64,000 nucleotides of DNA from Hippopus hippopus (Eukaryota > Mollusca > Bivalvia > Cardiida > Cardiidae). How positions within the stretch are numbered: position 1 is the stretch's first letter; the number at the start of each line of letters is the position of its first letter. Location of the stretch: NCBI GenBank assembly GCA_946811185.2, contig OX328096.1, positions 70,741,345-70,805,344 of the forward strand, given 5' to 3'. This document shows, piece after piece, positions 37,201 to 43,815 of the stretch. Under the pieces are notes generated by a model that was not told the origin of the DNA, ran no database searches, and saw only the letters and a list, made by a program, of their open reading frames with translations. The translations under genes and the position numbers were made by a program.

Positions 37201-40200
37201 AAACAAGCGCCGTCGCTGTTTTGACCCAATTTGGCGAAAAGGTAGGCCTTAGCTAGTTGATACTGAGAATGGGTTGATCTGTTCAGTTTGTACTGAATTT
37301 GGAACTGATCGAAGCTGTGTGTACGTAAAAGGCTGTCAGGCATACAAGATTGACAGTATTAAAAAACATGAAGCCACTGACTTGGATGAGGGTAAAGTAT
37401 TTGCAAAGTTGCTCAGTGAGGAATTTAGGTCAGTCAGGGATCTTATATACGATCCCTGGGTCAGTGTAGTGCCCAGAGTGTTACGGGCATTGTTAGCTTT
37501 AATTAAAATTTTATTGGAGTTTTTATCGTTTTCTGAAATTTTAATCCTGGGCCCCTAAGTTTTTGACTGGGCCCCTAAATTTTCAATTTTAGGGGCCCAG
37601 TTGGCTACTGAAAAAAAAATGTTAGTCTTTATCCCTGAATAGCTTGAACCCTATTGATTTTGAAAAAAATCCAACAAACAGTATGGGAAAAGTATCCATT
37701 TCAAGTTGAAAATTCCCATTTCTTGTTTACGCGTTAGTGTCTGCATTTGTGGTCAGATTTCCGTGAAACTTGCACAGTTTGTTTATCTTATCAATAGCTT
37801 TAACCCTATTGAATTTGAAAAAAATCCAACAAACAGTATGGGAAAAGTATCCATTTCAAGTTGAAAATCTCCATTTCTTGTTTACATGATAAAGTCTGCA
37901 TTTGGGGTCAGATATCCGTGAAACTTGCACAGTTTGTTTATCTCATCAATAGCTTCAACCCTATTGATTTTGAAAAAAATCCAACAAACAGTATGGGAAA
38001 AGTATCCATTTCAAGTTGAAAATTTCCATTTCTTGTTTATGCGATGAAGTCAGCTTTTGTGGTTGGATTTTCATGAAACTTGCACAGTTGCTTTGTATCA
38101 TAAACAGCTTGAACCCTATTGATTTTGAAAAAAATCTGACAATCGGTATGGGAAAAGTAGCCATTCAAAGTTGAAAATTTCTATTTCTTGTTTAGGCAAT
38201 GAAGTCCACAACCAAATCTTGTGAAACTTGCAAAGAATATTTGATTCATTAAGGGATTGAACTCTATTAAAAGTGAAGAAAATCTAGTAAACCATTCAGG
38301 AGAAGCAGCCATTTGATGATTTAGTATCGTTTACTCAACAAAGTCCACATTATTAGTCACATTTCTTTGAAATTTGCTAGGATTGTTTAATACAAGGCGT
38401 TCTGAAAGCCTATCAAATTTGGCTGGATTCCAAACAATTAGTTTTGAGAAATTGCACTTCATTTTTTTTTCACTGTTTGTTCAATTCACCATGCCTACTT
38501 ATGCTGTCTTAGTGGGTTCAAGCCCAGTTGCAAGAACACATTTTTGTGTTTTTTCTGTTTGCAACATGAATTCATAATGTATGCTAGCAAAAAAGCAAAA
38601 TCACTGCCAGTAGAGCAATTTCAGGCCCTCAAGGGCCTCTAGTTTCATTACCTCTAACAACAAAATTGCTGTAAATGACTTAAAACCTCGTTGTAAAGTA
38701 TGGATAATTAGCTTGAATTATAAACAATTGTTATCATAATTACAGACCTCTTGTTATAAGGAATTCCATGGAAAATTTAGATACTGATTTTCTGAATTTC
38801 AGCAGTTGAGTAGCTCTTCTCTCCAGGAAGAGTATGAACCATGCCGAAATAAATAATATGCCTGTTCCAACTATTTCTTTCATGCTTAGATGAACTTGAA
38901 ATTACTTCTTTACTAGAAGGCAAAATTTTAGACATGTCCAAATTAAAAGTATTTGCAGACAGAATAATAAGAAATTTAAGTTTGTTTGTGAAGGGGCAGA
39001 AAACAATGTGGGAATAGGAGAAAATGCTGGCTACCAGCGTTTTCTCCTTTTTCCCCCAATGTTGTCAAAAGCCATCTTCTTTATGGTCGTAAAAACTTTG
39101 AGTTGTTTGGTACAGGGTTAAAACTATGTGATCAAGACTTCTACTCATTAGTAGTTGTTTTTGATTTTTGAAGTTACCAGACCCTAGCAAGATTCGTCCT
39201 AAAGAAGTGCTGCGAAAGTCACTTGAAATGGTGCAAGAACACTGGAAGAAGAAAATGGATTACCACTATGCTTGTGAGCAAATGAAAACCATAAGACAGG
39301 ATTTGACGGTATGTCACAATTTTTAACTGGATTGTCAAATTTCTGAAAGATCTTCATTCTTCACTGAACAATTCCAAACAAAGAAGATTTAAGTCATTAT
39401 CATACACATTTTGGAAGAAAGCTTTTGAAAACAATATGAGATAAGGAAAAAAATGCTGCTTATGAGCAATATCTCCTTATCTCAGTTTCTACCCTTTCAA
39501 AGATAAACCATATTAGTTGAGCCAGATTTAATTTGTCTGCAGTGTTATAAATATGGAAAAGTCAGAATTATGTTGTCTTGAAAAAAGTTTATGAAGGTAA
39601 ATTTGTAATAAGAATGGGTAAAAATCAACAGGCTAAAATCAAGGATTGATATACAGTTCAGATTTCATCATTGTGAAGATAGTTTTTTTTTTTTAACCGG
39701 TCAGAATAGCATTCTTTGGAGGATGGAAAACAATGATGATACATATCTGTTGTATTTATGTACAGGTTCAAGGCATTCAAGATGAATTTACAGTTCAAGT
39801 GTATGAAACACATGCTAGAATAGCCATGGAAAAGGTAGATTTACATATATCTGAAGTTGCTTTTATGAACGCATGTACTAGTTAATCAAGAAGGAGGCTT
39901 TACACTGGTAAATGGAAAATGGTAAATTGTTTTAAACAAGATTGGTGTCTGTTTATCAGGGATAGTAGCTCTCAGATACTGTGCAAAAAATTGTTGAATT
40001 GCCTCTTCGTGTCTCTTTGTGTAGAAACATAATTAAACATTTTGCCTCCTTCACTTGGCTATCACCTTTGTAAATTTTGGATGCTGATGCACCCTCTTTG
40101 CATTGAAACAGACAGATTTTTCAACAGTAGAACACTTAGAAATGATAGAATATGTCATGTTTTGAAGAGAAAAAAGGTTGAGGTGAATTTTACTTAATGT

Positions 40201-42982
40201 TGATTTGCTCAAAGTATACTATATTATGCAAAAAAGATATTGATGATTTCTACTTCAGAAATCCGACAGTTGGGGAAAAAGAACTATATCAAATGTAACA
40301 GTGAACATGAAATCTGCATTATCTGTGGGTTTTCATACTTTTTACAACTAACAGTTTTGTTTTGTCATTCTTCCTTTTAAAAGTAGTATTTGTCAGTGCT
40401 TATATAAACATTGCCCTTTTATATACTTTGCTTGAACCTGTTTTATATTTCAAAAGTTAACTTTTTTTTTCTTTAAGGGAGATCATGAAGAGTTCAACCA
40501 ATGCCAGACCCAGCTGAAGACCCTTTACCAACATGTTTCCTCTGGGAACTGTGTCGAGTTTACAGCTTACCGAATCTTGTACTATATATTTACAAATAAT
40601 TTAATGGGTATCCTTTGATAAAATTGTGATAAGAGAAGTTTGTCAGGTTACCATGATAAAGATTGGTTCTCAATGAGGAGGTGACAGAAAGGAAAATAGT
40701 TGGACTAATAAGAAATTATATTTTTTTGTTTTTGTTTGACCTTTTTGCTGATAGTTAGGGTATCAAGAAAGCAGTTTGCATGTAAGAAGCTGTTGCTCCT
40801 TATCCCATAGTATTTCCAAAAGTTGTCCACTGCTGGATGTAAAAGCTTGTATTGTGGAGTAATATCACAGAAGAAAGCTGTTTTGAGCTAGGCATTTTAA
40901 CTCTTTCAGCACCAAATATATAAACTCAACCGCTTTTGACAGTTGAAAATACTCATACTTTAGAAAGATATATATTTTATGGGCTTGACGAAACAATCGG
41001 ATTGCATAGATACAAGATCAGACTACATATTCTTTGCAGTCGGATCTTAATCTATGCCATCAGCAAAAGCCCCTGTTTATGCCTATGGGGCCGAAAGGGT
41101 TAAGTAATGCTAAGAGAGTCTACTTGTAAAGTTACCTATCACTGTGATTGTTTAAAGACTTTATTGTAAAACCAGGAATCCTAGGTGTGTCCCAGTAGAG
41201 AAGATGTAGGTGTAATCCAGTGGTCCCAGTTTTGAGAGCCACCTATGGTGCTGGGTTTTCCTTGGGAGTGTCCTTGAACAGGACTTTTCAAGCCCTAACT
41301 GAGCACTAGTGAAACTAGAAGCACATGCATAAGTGAGGTGTTGCTGTGATACAAATGAAATAATGTTGAAACCAGGGTGAAACACTAATTTACATCATTC
41401 TATTTCAAACTTTGTCTTGATGGGTTTAGCAGCTATTCTCATTTCAGTTTTCTTTAACTAGTCATTTAGATATAAACATGTCTCTGACCAACCTATCTAA
41501 AGAAGAAAAGGAAGATGAATGCATAAAACATGCGTTAGAAGTGAGATCTGCTTGGGCTTTAAATAATTATCACAGATTTTTTAAGCTTTACCTCAATGCC
41601 CCAAAGATGGCTGGTTATTTGATGGACAAGTTTGTGGGACGAATTAGAAAACAAGCTTTGAAAGGAGTCATAAAAGCGTATGTATTTGAAAATTTCATTT
41701 TGAATCATACTTCATGTCTCATTCTTCTTTTTTTTTTCCAGCTCTTTTTCAAATCATTTGATAGGATGGTAAGTAAAGAAAATGATTTGAGGGTGTTCTC
41801 ATTCAAATATTGCTTTTATTTTAGGTATGATTATTCATAATGAACTTTAGCCCTGTACACACAATCCCACGTTTTAACAACCCCCAAGAAAATTGATCTT
41901 TGAAAAAATTTTTGAAAAGGAACCAGCATTTTCTCCTATTCCCACAATGTTTTTATACCCTTCCAAAGAAAAAGTTCCTAATTTGTGTAATTCAAGTCTG
42001 TTGTCTGCAAATGGTTTCAGTTTGGACCAGTCTGAATTTTTTTCAAATGGTAAAGATACTAATTTATAAGCCCATGCTTATGTGCTGAGAAAGGTAGTTT
42101 ATTGATAAGAGAAGAGTAGATACAGTGTATTTTGGAGTTTTTCAATGAAGAATAATTGTATCTGGTCCTGACATGTGTTTTGCAATAACAGATAACATGA
42201 TGTAATAGAGTATAGCCACACTACACGAAAAAATAAAGTCTAATTAATTATCAGTTTTCCTAAATGAAGCTGCCGCAGAGGACATCTTGTTCTCTTTTTC
42301 TTAAAATATCAAATATATTGTTCTAAATAAATATTCTTTTACAGGCCAGAGGTGTTTGAATTTTATGATGAAGAGTTGATGAATTCGTATTATAAATAAT
42401 TAATGATCATATTCAACAATAATGTATGTAGTATGTTGATTTAAGAATTTTACTAATGTTTGCAATTAACAACTGGACTTGATTTCTAAAAAGCAAATTG
42501 ACAAATTGAAAAATTCTTCTAAAGTTCTAAGCATTGGTCCAAGTCACACTTAAAGATTTTATTAATATCATTATCCAAGGTAAGTAGGAGGCATAGAAAA
42601 ATGTTTTATTGATGTTTAATAAGATAATTGCCATTACTGGATTTTTTACATGGATAAAATAATATACCAAGACCAAATATTTGGCATTCATTTCGTTTCT
42701 TGCATTTGTCATATTACCTGATATGATTGAAACCTTACTAACATGATATGTTCTTTCTCTTCTTTTTCATTGGACGCTTGTTCATCCTTGCCCTTTCCAT
42801 ACATCCATTGTAATGTTTAAAGATATCGACCAACATTGCCACTTCAGTTTCTCGTGCCAGAGATTGGTTTCTCTGATCTCAGTGAATGTGTCGACTTTTT
42901 GAAAGAGATGGGAGTTACACTTACTGCAGAAGATACCAAAATAGACTGTAAAGCAAGTCTTGCTGTTGCTAATTCCTTATGA
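13015..42982 (+). CDS. LENG8: LENG8 homolog, SAC3/GANP/THP3-family nuclear mRNA-processing protein (17 coding exons)
   Basis: Coding exons: 13015-13252 (ATG 13017), 15510-15591, 20360-20483, 22883-23141, 24790-24846, 26075-26218, 28988-29091, 30162-30351, 31576-31701, 32446-32724, 33276-33417, 35052-35138, 39174-39308, 39766-39834, 40478-40607, 41470-41677, 42823-42982 (TGA 42980). Every junction is GT-AG, the phases chain without a break, and the product is 843 residues. Residues 12-22 ([11 protein letters not shown]), about 152-163 ([12 protein letters not shown]), the WERAF-type helical block encoded by exon 6, an RS/RGG region (about 336-534) and the C-terminal SAC3/GANP domain (about 590-843) follow the order of vertebrate LENG8. 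The block [20 protein letters not shown] is nearly invariant in the family. Known of the family: LENG8 is the metazoan relative of yeast Thp3, a nuclear PCI-like factor that works with PCID2/Csn12 and SEM1 in mRNA processing and retention. The start is the first ATG after a strong acceptor; a non-coding or short coding 5' exon is likely but not located. Confidence 0.95.
13497..13733 (+). repeat. Dispersed repeat, second copy, in LENG8 intron 1
   Basis: Matches 19895-20115 (see that entry), with CATACAACAGGGGCAGG and GGCACCTGCATTCCATGCTC. It is not conserved with any LENG8 exon. Confidence 0.5.
13915..14850 (+). repeat. Tandem repeat, about six units of 156 bp, LENG8 intron 1
   Basis: The phrase AACATGAAACTTCACA recurs at 13921, 14073, 14230, 14386 and 14543, with a degenerate unit at about 14699. 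Units share AAGGAGAAGTGCAGTG, CAAGAACCATAACTCTT and AGTTATTGCCCTTT. Open frames on the minus strand here are by-products. Confidence 0.7.
15510..15591 (+). CDS. LENG8: LENG8 coding exon 2 (Pro/Gly-rich)
   Basis: Acceptor TTTCAG before 15510 and donor GTGAGT at 15592. It encodes [20 protein letters not shown] and continues to PFPRG, a proline/glycine low-complexity linker. It enters in phase 2 and leaves in phase 0, matching both neighbours. The linker is short compared with the Gln/Pro/Tyr-rich one of vertebrates. Confidence 0.85.
15725..17076. mobile_element. TIR element with 6-bp TSD, inserted in a TTAA-type MITE
   Basis: The ends are CTAGGTTGGCG (15725) and CGCCAACCTAG (17076). The flanks CACTGT (15719-15724) and CATTGT (17077-17082) form a 6-bp duplication with one transition. 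Removing it restores the MITE phrase AACATTGTGGGAAA. The 1,352-bp element itself contains another TTAA-type MITE at about 16091-16312. No coding region is recognised. It lies in LENG8 intron 2. Confidence 0.75.
17434..19077 (+). mobile_element. Helentron/HINE-like element with two ~160-bp minisatellite blocks
   Basis: It opens AGCTCACCTGAGCACGAAG (a hairpin), then CCGTCCGTCGTCG. About four units of 160 bp (CACTCTAGCATCTACAAAT-type) run from 17524 to 18160. A second set of about five units (GTCCGGAGCATAACTT-type) runs from 18168 to 18890. It closes with CTCAGGTGAGC, the hairpin GGACCATCATGGACC and CTCTTGTT. It sits inside T-rich sequence of the TIR element at 17385-19864. Confidence 0.65.
19465..19600 (+). 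CDS. Candidate first coding exon inside a TIR transposon (unidentified, transposase-like position)
   Basis: ATG 19465 opens [45 protein letters not shown], ending at a strong donor A|GTAAGG (19601), phase 1. It lies in the right-hand part of an element bounded by 20-bp inverted repeats (17385-17404 and 19845-19864). TTCCGGTTTAAAA about 80 bases upstream resembles a core promoter. No continuing exon is seen before the right terminus, so this looks like an internally deleted copy that kept only the first exon. The family is not recognised. Confidence 0.45.
19895..20115 (+). repeat. Dispersed repeat (TATCTCTGTCATTGTTGAAG type)
   Basis: About 220 bases, similar throughout to 13497-13733. Both share CTGTCATT-TGAAGAT, CCCATACAACGGGG, TTTGACACAG, CAGCTTAGTGTTGGCACC and the end TGCTCTTGTT. 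Its CTCTTGTT end is like the Helentron-like elements. Confidence 0.5.
20116..20294 (+). mobile_element. Short ATACCCCCGC element
   Basis: Same termini as the 4238 copy, joined directly to the CTCTTG end of the preceding element (about 19895-20115). It ends GACAGCTCTAGTT 66 bases before LENG8 exon 3. Confidence 0.55.
20360..20483 (+). CDS. LENG8: LENG8 coding exon 3 (Pro/Arg-rich)
   Basis: Acceptor GATACAG before 20360 and donor GTGAGT at 20484. It encodes [20 protein letters not shown] and continues to SPRFQPRNM, again disordered Pro/Arg/Gly sequence. Phase 0 in, phase 1 out. A tRNA-derived SINE starts only about 35 bases after the donor. Confidence 0.85.
20518..20810 (+). mobile_element. 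tRNA-derived SINE in LENG8 intron 3
   Basis: Head GAGCCCCTGTTGCACAGTTA, B-box region GAGGTTGCTGGTTCCAACC, body CTCTCACCGCTGATAATTG and GATAGGTGCACTTGC, tail ACAATCATAAA. Confidence 0.7.
20824..21130 (+). mobile_element. Short ATACCCCCGC element, 5'-truncated
   Basis: It starts inside the hairpin (GCGTTTTCGGGGGTATACTG), includes CCGTCC runs and an extra 150-base middle, and ends GGCGGTGGTATTATGTC and GATAGCTCTAGG. Confidence 0.5.
21180..21920. mobile_element. TIR element with 6-bp TSD (CAGACTTCCCGAAA ends)
   Basis: The ends are CAGACTTCCCGAAA (21180) and TTTCGGGAAGTCTG (21920), perfect inverted repeats. TTAGTC is duplicated at 21174-21179 and 21921-21926. Subterminal CGGTCCGAC and TCGGTCTGACAG motifs recur. 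It is 741 bp long and contains half of a TTAA-type MITE (21619-21703). No coding capacity is seen. LENG8 intron 3. Confidence 0.8.
22600..22860. repeat. Hairpin MITE of the TGTCGTTTCAGATTAGCC type, next to exon 4
   Basis: GCAGGCTAATCCGAGACAGC and AGTGTCGTTTCAGATTAGCC, with GACGACACTTTACACAAATG and the closing GCATGTTGCAGGCCATTTTA. A related copy is at 3310-3492. The element ends about 20 bases before the LENG8 exon 4 acceptor. Confidence 0.55.
22883..23141 (+). CDS. LENG8: LENG8 coding exon 4 (RFNIPRR box, Gln-rich)
   Basis: Acceptor TATTACAG before 22883 and donor GTAGGA at 23142. It encodes [20 protein letters not shown], a Gln/Asn-rich stretch, [12 protein letters not shown], and a Ser/Thr/Asp-rich tail. 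The GIRFNI box corresponds to the GLKFNI box of vertebrate LENG8. The upstream intron ends in a hairpin MITE that stops only about 20 bases before the acceptor. Confidence 0.9.
23472..23730 (+). mobile_element. tRNA-derived SINE, variant head, LENG8 intron 4
   Basis: Head GGCAGGGTAGCTCAGTTGGT with anticodon-arm-like GGTGTAAACCCATG; B box degenerate (GGTTTGGTTTCCAGC). Body GAAAAGCAGCCAGTGGCTT and GCATGGAGAGCTGCACTGGC. Confidence 0.65.
24790..24846 (+). CDS. LENG8: LENG8 coding exon 5
   Basis: A 57-base exon with acceptor TTTTCAG and donor GTAAGT. It encodes [18 protein letters not shown], leading into the DWCERAF block. It corresponds to the segment before the DWPQDMKEYVERCF block of vertebrate LENG8. 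Phase 2 on both sides fits the neighbours. Confidence 0.85.
26075..26218 (+). CDS. LENG8: LENG8 coding exon 6 (helical DWCERAF block)
   Basis: Acceptor GTACAG before 26075 and donor GTAAGT at 26219. It encodes [20 protein letters not shown] and continues to [10 protein letters not shown]. It aligns with the conserved vertebrate block [20 protein letters not shown] through IDWSREPLPG. A TTAA-type MITE ends about 30 bases upstream and a second one begins about 60 bases downstream. Confidence 0.92.
27471..28081 (+). mobile_element. Helentron/HINE-like element
   Basis: It starts AGCTCCATTGGCCGAAGGCC, then GTCCGTTCGTTCGTCC. The core holds three degenerate units (TTTAAAAAACTTCTCCTC, TAAAAATCTTCTCCTCCC, GAAAAATTTCTTCTC). 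It ends CTGTGGGGCGATACAGGCGC and CCTCTAGTT. It lies in LENG8 intron 6. Confidence 0.55.
28988..29091 (+). CDS. LENG8: LENG8 coding exon 7 ([10 protein letters not shown] box)
   Basis: Acceptor TTCCACAG and donor GTTAAT at 29092 (weak). It encodes [20 protein letters not shown] followed by [14 protein letters not shown], corresponding to SPKKKRWEAASS in vertebrates. The Lys/Arg cluster resembles a nuclear localisation signal. Confidence 0.88.
29209..29455 (+). mobile_element. tRNA-derived SINE, variant, LENG8 intron 7
   Basis: Head GCCGAGTAGCTCAGTGGTTA, B-box GGGTTTGATACCCGG, shorter body, tail GAACACAAACAATTAG. A different subfamily from the 2203 copy. Confidence 0.65.
29684..29896 (-). repeat. 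piggyBac-like MITE (left of a head-to-head pair)
   Basis: It runs from CTCTTTACCAAACAAC to GTTTGGGAAAGAG, ending at TTAA 29897-29900, which it shares with the next copy. LENG8 intron 7. Confidence 0.65.
29901..30122 (+). repeat. piggyBac-like MITE (right of a head-to-head pair)
   Basis: It begins CCCTTCACCACACAG immediately after the shared TTAA at 29897 and ends TTTAGTAAAGGGTAAA, 40 bases before LENG8 exon 8. Hairpin at about 29967-29999. Confidence 0.65.
30162..30351 (+). CDS. LENG8: LENG8 coding exon 8 (RGG and start of RS repeats)
   Basis: Acceptor CGGACAG and donor GTAAAT at 30352. It encodes an acidic start ([12 protein letters not shown]), an RG-rich segment ([17 protein letters not shown]), then [18 protein letters not shown]. 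This RS tract is longer than in vertebrate LENG8 and suggests SR-protein-kinase phosphorylation and contacts with splicing factors (inference). Confidence 0.9.
31576..31701 (+). CDS. LENG8: LENG8 coding exon 9 (RS domain)
   Basis: Acceptor TTGTTTCAG and donor GTAGGA at 31702. It is almost entirely arginine/serine: [20 protein letters not shown], then [20 protein letters not shown]. It continues the RS domain in frame from exon 8 (phase 2 in and out). Confidence 0.9.
32446..32724 (+). CDS. LENG8: LENG8 coding exon 10 (RS end, RGG box, Lys-rich)
   Basis: Acceptor AATTTCAG and donor GTAAGG at 32725. It encodes [39 protein letters not shown], then a Lys/Gln-rich tail ending NDKKNKT. The FRGRGRG cluster is an RGG-type RNA-binding/methylation region. 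A second open frame over the same bases (32415-32750) is a shadow. Confidence 0.9.
33276..33417 (+). CDS. LENG8: LENG8 coding exon 11
   Basis: The acceptor is TTTTGAAG, the donor GTATGT at 33418. It encodes [39 protein letters not shown] and STINNVND. It aligns with the vertebrate ELKKQKRAARF segment just before the SAC3 domain, where basic helices are expected. Confidence 0.88.
33718..33907. repeat. Second TTAA-flanked MITE family (CCCTTTCAGCGC ends)
   Basis: TTAA at 33714-33717 and 33908-33911. It starts CCCTTTCAGCGC and ends GGCGCTGAAAGAG. The centre is the imperfect palindrome AGATCAAGATTAGACTGCAC with its mirror. 190 bp, LENG8 intron 11. Distinct in sequence from the first TTAA family. 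Confidence 0.7.
33983..34912 (+). mobile_element. Helentron/HINE-like element next to its own empty site
   Basis: It begins AGCTCCACTGGCCGAAGGCC, followed by CCGTCC runs, then about 120-bp repeats containing GGTCACAAATTTTATAAGG and CACAAGTTTTACATGGGC. It ends AGCCATTGGAGC, hairpin GGACCATCATGGCCC, CTCTTG. The host sequence GATTAATTTTTTATTTTATT through CTTCTAAACTG occurs intact at 33931-33971 and again split around the element (33972-33982 and 34913-34943). Confidence 0.7.
35052..35138 (+). CDS. LENG8: LENG8 coding exon 12 (IVGTC box)
   Basis: Acceptor AATTATAG and donor GTAAGT at 35139. It encodes [20 protein letters not shown] followed by EKPYLRLSG. It matches the vertebrate [20 protein letters not shown] block followed by LRLTC. 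Phase 0 on both sides. Confidence 0.93.
36305..37637 (+). mobile_element. hAT-like DNA transposon, non-autonomous, inserted in a 155-bp repeat array
   Basis: The ends are CAGGGATAAAGACTAGCA (36305) and TGTTAGTCTTTATCCCTG (37637), inverted with one mismatch. The flank AATAG is duplicated (36300-36304 and 37638-37642). The undisturbed 155-bp unit reads ATCAATAGCTTGAACC, which gives the empty site. It contains a zinc-finger transposase fragment (37142-37558) and an internal inverted repeat GGGCCCCTAAATTTTCAAT at 37567. A 5-bp duplication is unusual for hAT (usually 8). Confidence 0.75.
37142..37558 (+). pseudogene. hAT-type zinc-finger transposase N-terminal fragment with nonsense codon
   Basis: The frame gives [26 protein letters not shown], a TAG stop at 37250-37252, then [36 protein letters not shown]. 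This is the TTF/BED-like zinc-finger block preceding hAT transposase domains in animals (pattern W..Y....GL.C..C, then GC..K...IKKHE). The stop falls where the family usually has Trp before L..D. The frame ends at 37558; no catalytic RNase-H-like domain remains. Inside the 36305-37637 element. Confidence 0.7.
38643..39173. other. LENG8 intron 12, 3' end
   Basis: Between the CTCTAG end of the 155-bp-repeat element and exon 13 only a reverse MITE (38907-39117) is recognised; the rest is AT-rich unassigned intron. Introns 13 and 14 (39309-39765, 39835-40477) hold one diverged MITE and otherwise nothing recognised. Confidence 0.5.
39174..39308 (+). CDS. LENG8: LENG8 coding exon 13 (SAC3/GANP domain begins)
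   Basis: Acceptor TTTGAAG before 39174; a second AG at 39179-39180 would break the frame. Donor GTATGT at 39309. It encodes [40 protein letters not shown] and RQDLT. It is close to the vertebrate CAPDPSTVRP, DYAFACEQMKSIRQDLT segment and is the first helical part of the SAC3/GANP fold. Confidence 0.95.
39766..39834 (+). CDS. LENG8: LENG8 coding exon 14 (SAC3/GANP core)
   Basis: Acceptor ATGTACAG and donor GTAGAT at 39835. It encodes [20 protein letters not shown] followed by MEK, nearly identical to vertebrate LENG8. Phase 0 both sides. Confidence 0.95.
40478..40607 (+). CDS. LENG8: LENG8 coding exon 15 (SAC3/GANP core)
   Basis: Acceptor CTTTAAG and donor GTATCC at 40608. It encodes [40 protein letters not shown] and NLM. 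The [14 protein letters not shown] and [13 protein letters not shown] strings are family hallmarks. It leaves in phase 1. Confidence 0.95.
40901..41099. repeat. Second TTAA-flanked MITE family, copy 2
   Basis: TTAA at 40897 and 41100. It starts CTCTTTCAGCACCAAATAT, ends GGGGCCGAAAGGG. Centre GATCAGACTACATATTC and mirror. LENG8 intron 15. Confidence 0.7.
41150..41392 (+). repeat. SINE-like repeat in LENG8 intron 15
   Basis: It contains ATCCAGTGGTCCCAGTTTTG, GCCCTAACTGAGCACTAGTG and the tail region TGCTGTGATACAAATGAAATAATGTTG, similar to 1735-1845. No clear tRNA head. Confidence 0.5.
41470..41677 (+). CDS. LENG8: LENG8 coding exon 16 (SAC3/GANP, C-terminal helices)
   Basis: Acceptor CATTTAG before 41470 and donor GTATGT at 41678. 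It encodes [60 protein letters not shown] and [10 protein letters not shown]. It aligns with vertebrate [20 protein letters not shown]. It leaves in phase 2 and can join either 42345 or 42823. Confidence 0.95.
42345..42399 (+). other. LENG8: Possible alternative terminal exon of LENG8
   Basis: A good acceptor (ATTCTTTTACAG) is followed by a frame that continues exon 16 as [18 protein letters not shown] and stops at TAA 42397. Using it would replace the last 53 residues (end of the PCI-like domain) with 18 new ones. No canonical AATAAA lies just after it. It may equally be a cryptic site. Confidence 0.3.
42823..42982 (+). CDS. LENG8: LENG8 terminal coding exon 17 (PCI-like winged-helix end)
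   Basis: Acceptor GTTTAAAG before 42823; stop TGA at 42980. It encodes [40 protein letters not shown] and [12 protein letters not shown]. It aligns with vertebrate [20 protein letters not shown] and the IDCRLSLAQLSAF end, confirming this as the conserved last exon. Confidence 0.95.
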
Positions 42983-43339
42983 TAGAATTTAAGATCTGCT
43001 TGAAAACGCTGCTTCTGAGATTGGGAAGATAAAGAAGGGAAGAATCACCAAATCAAGGGCAGCTAGTATCTTTTCAGTTCAGCTTGCGATAGATGGGATG
43101 GAATTGAAAAAAGGCAAATAGTTGCATTTAACGAAAAGGAAAGGTTGGCATGCATCAAATGAAAGCATATTTGGGTTAGGCTCTGGTAAAGATGTGTCTG
43201 TATATACGATATAAGTGGAGGGGAGAGGTATGAGAGAGATATCCATTGAAGATGATACACAGAAAGAGAAATAACCTGCTTACAGGAGGGAGCCTGTATG
43301 TTGCCAAAGAGCTGATGGTAGTCTTGGTGGTGAATAATT

Positions 43340-43815
43340 GGACTTGTAATTTTGTTTTAAAATAAAGAATCGGATTTCCAAAAAACGCGGATAGAGTTTC
43401 AAAGATCCTTTTCTTCAGGGGTAAAAACAAATTATTAAGGGTTGTAGGACATTTCAGTGTTGGTAAATATTTTTCATCAGGAGCTGGAAGATGTTTTATA
43501 TCTATAAAATGTAGGTGTTCCTTTGAAGACAAGTTACAAATCATAGGGGGAAAGAAAGACTTTCACAGAAAGTAATAAATGTGTTGAATTATAGGACTTG
43601 TAATTTTGTTTTGAAATGAAGAGTGGGACTTTCCAACGAAAGTGGAGAGAGTTTTGAAGATTTTTATTCAGAGGTAAAAACCAATGATTAAGGGTTCTAG
43701 GACATTTAAGTGAGTGGGAAAGTTTTTCATACAGAGCTGAATGATGTTTTATACCTATGAAATGTAAGTGTTTCTCGGTACATGAATTAAAAATCAAAGG
43801 ACATGAAAAAAAATT
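43340..43815. repeat. Tandem duplication (about 250-bp period) in the LENG8 3' UTR
   Basis: GGACTTGTAATTTTGTTTT starts both 43340 and 43594. Shared later phrases: GGGTAAAAACA, ATTAAGGGTT-TAGGACATTT, GATGTTTTATA-CTAT-AAATGTA. Both copies keep a long open frame on the minus strand (43176-43544 and 43534-43989) with matching residues HLHFI.IKH and LKCP.TLN..FLPL.K. Confidence 0.6.
43361..43366 (+). promoter_or_regulatory. Candidate poly(A) signal AATAAA (proximal)
   Basis: AATAAA lies 379 bases after the LENG8 stop, at the start of the first copy of the 3' UTR duplication. No strong GT-rich element follows directly. Confidence 0.35.

Larger units (their letters stand above)
35836..38642 (+). 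mobile_element. Helentron/HINE-like element with 155-bp repeats, interrupted by a hAT-like insertion
   Basis: It starts AGCTCTACTGGCTGAAAGCC and CCGTCCGTCC. The core is a 155-bp unit (TTGTTTACGCGATAAAGTC at 35920, 36075, 36230 and onward), continuing after the 36305-37637 insertion and degrading toward 38400. It ends GCCAGTAGAGC, hairpin AGGCCCTCAAGGGCCT, CTCTAG. Confidence 0.65.
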
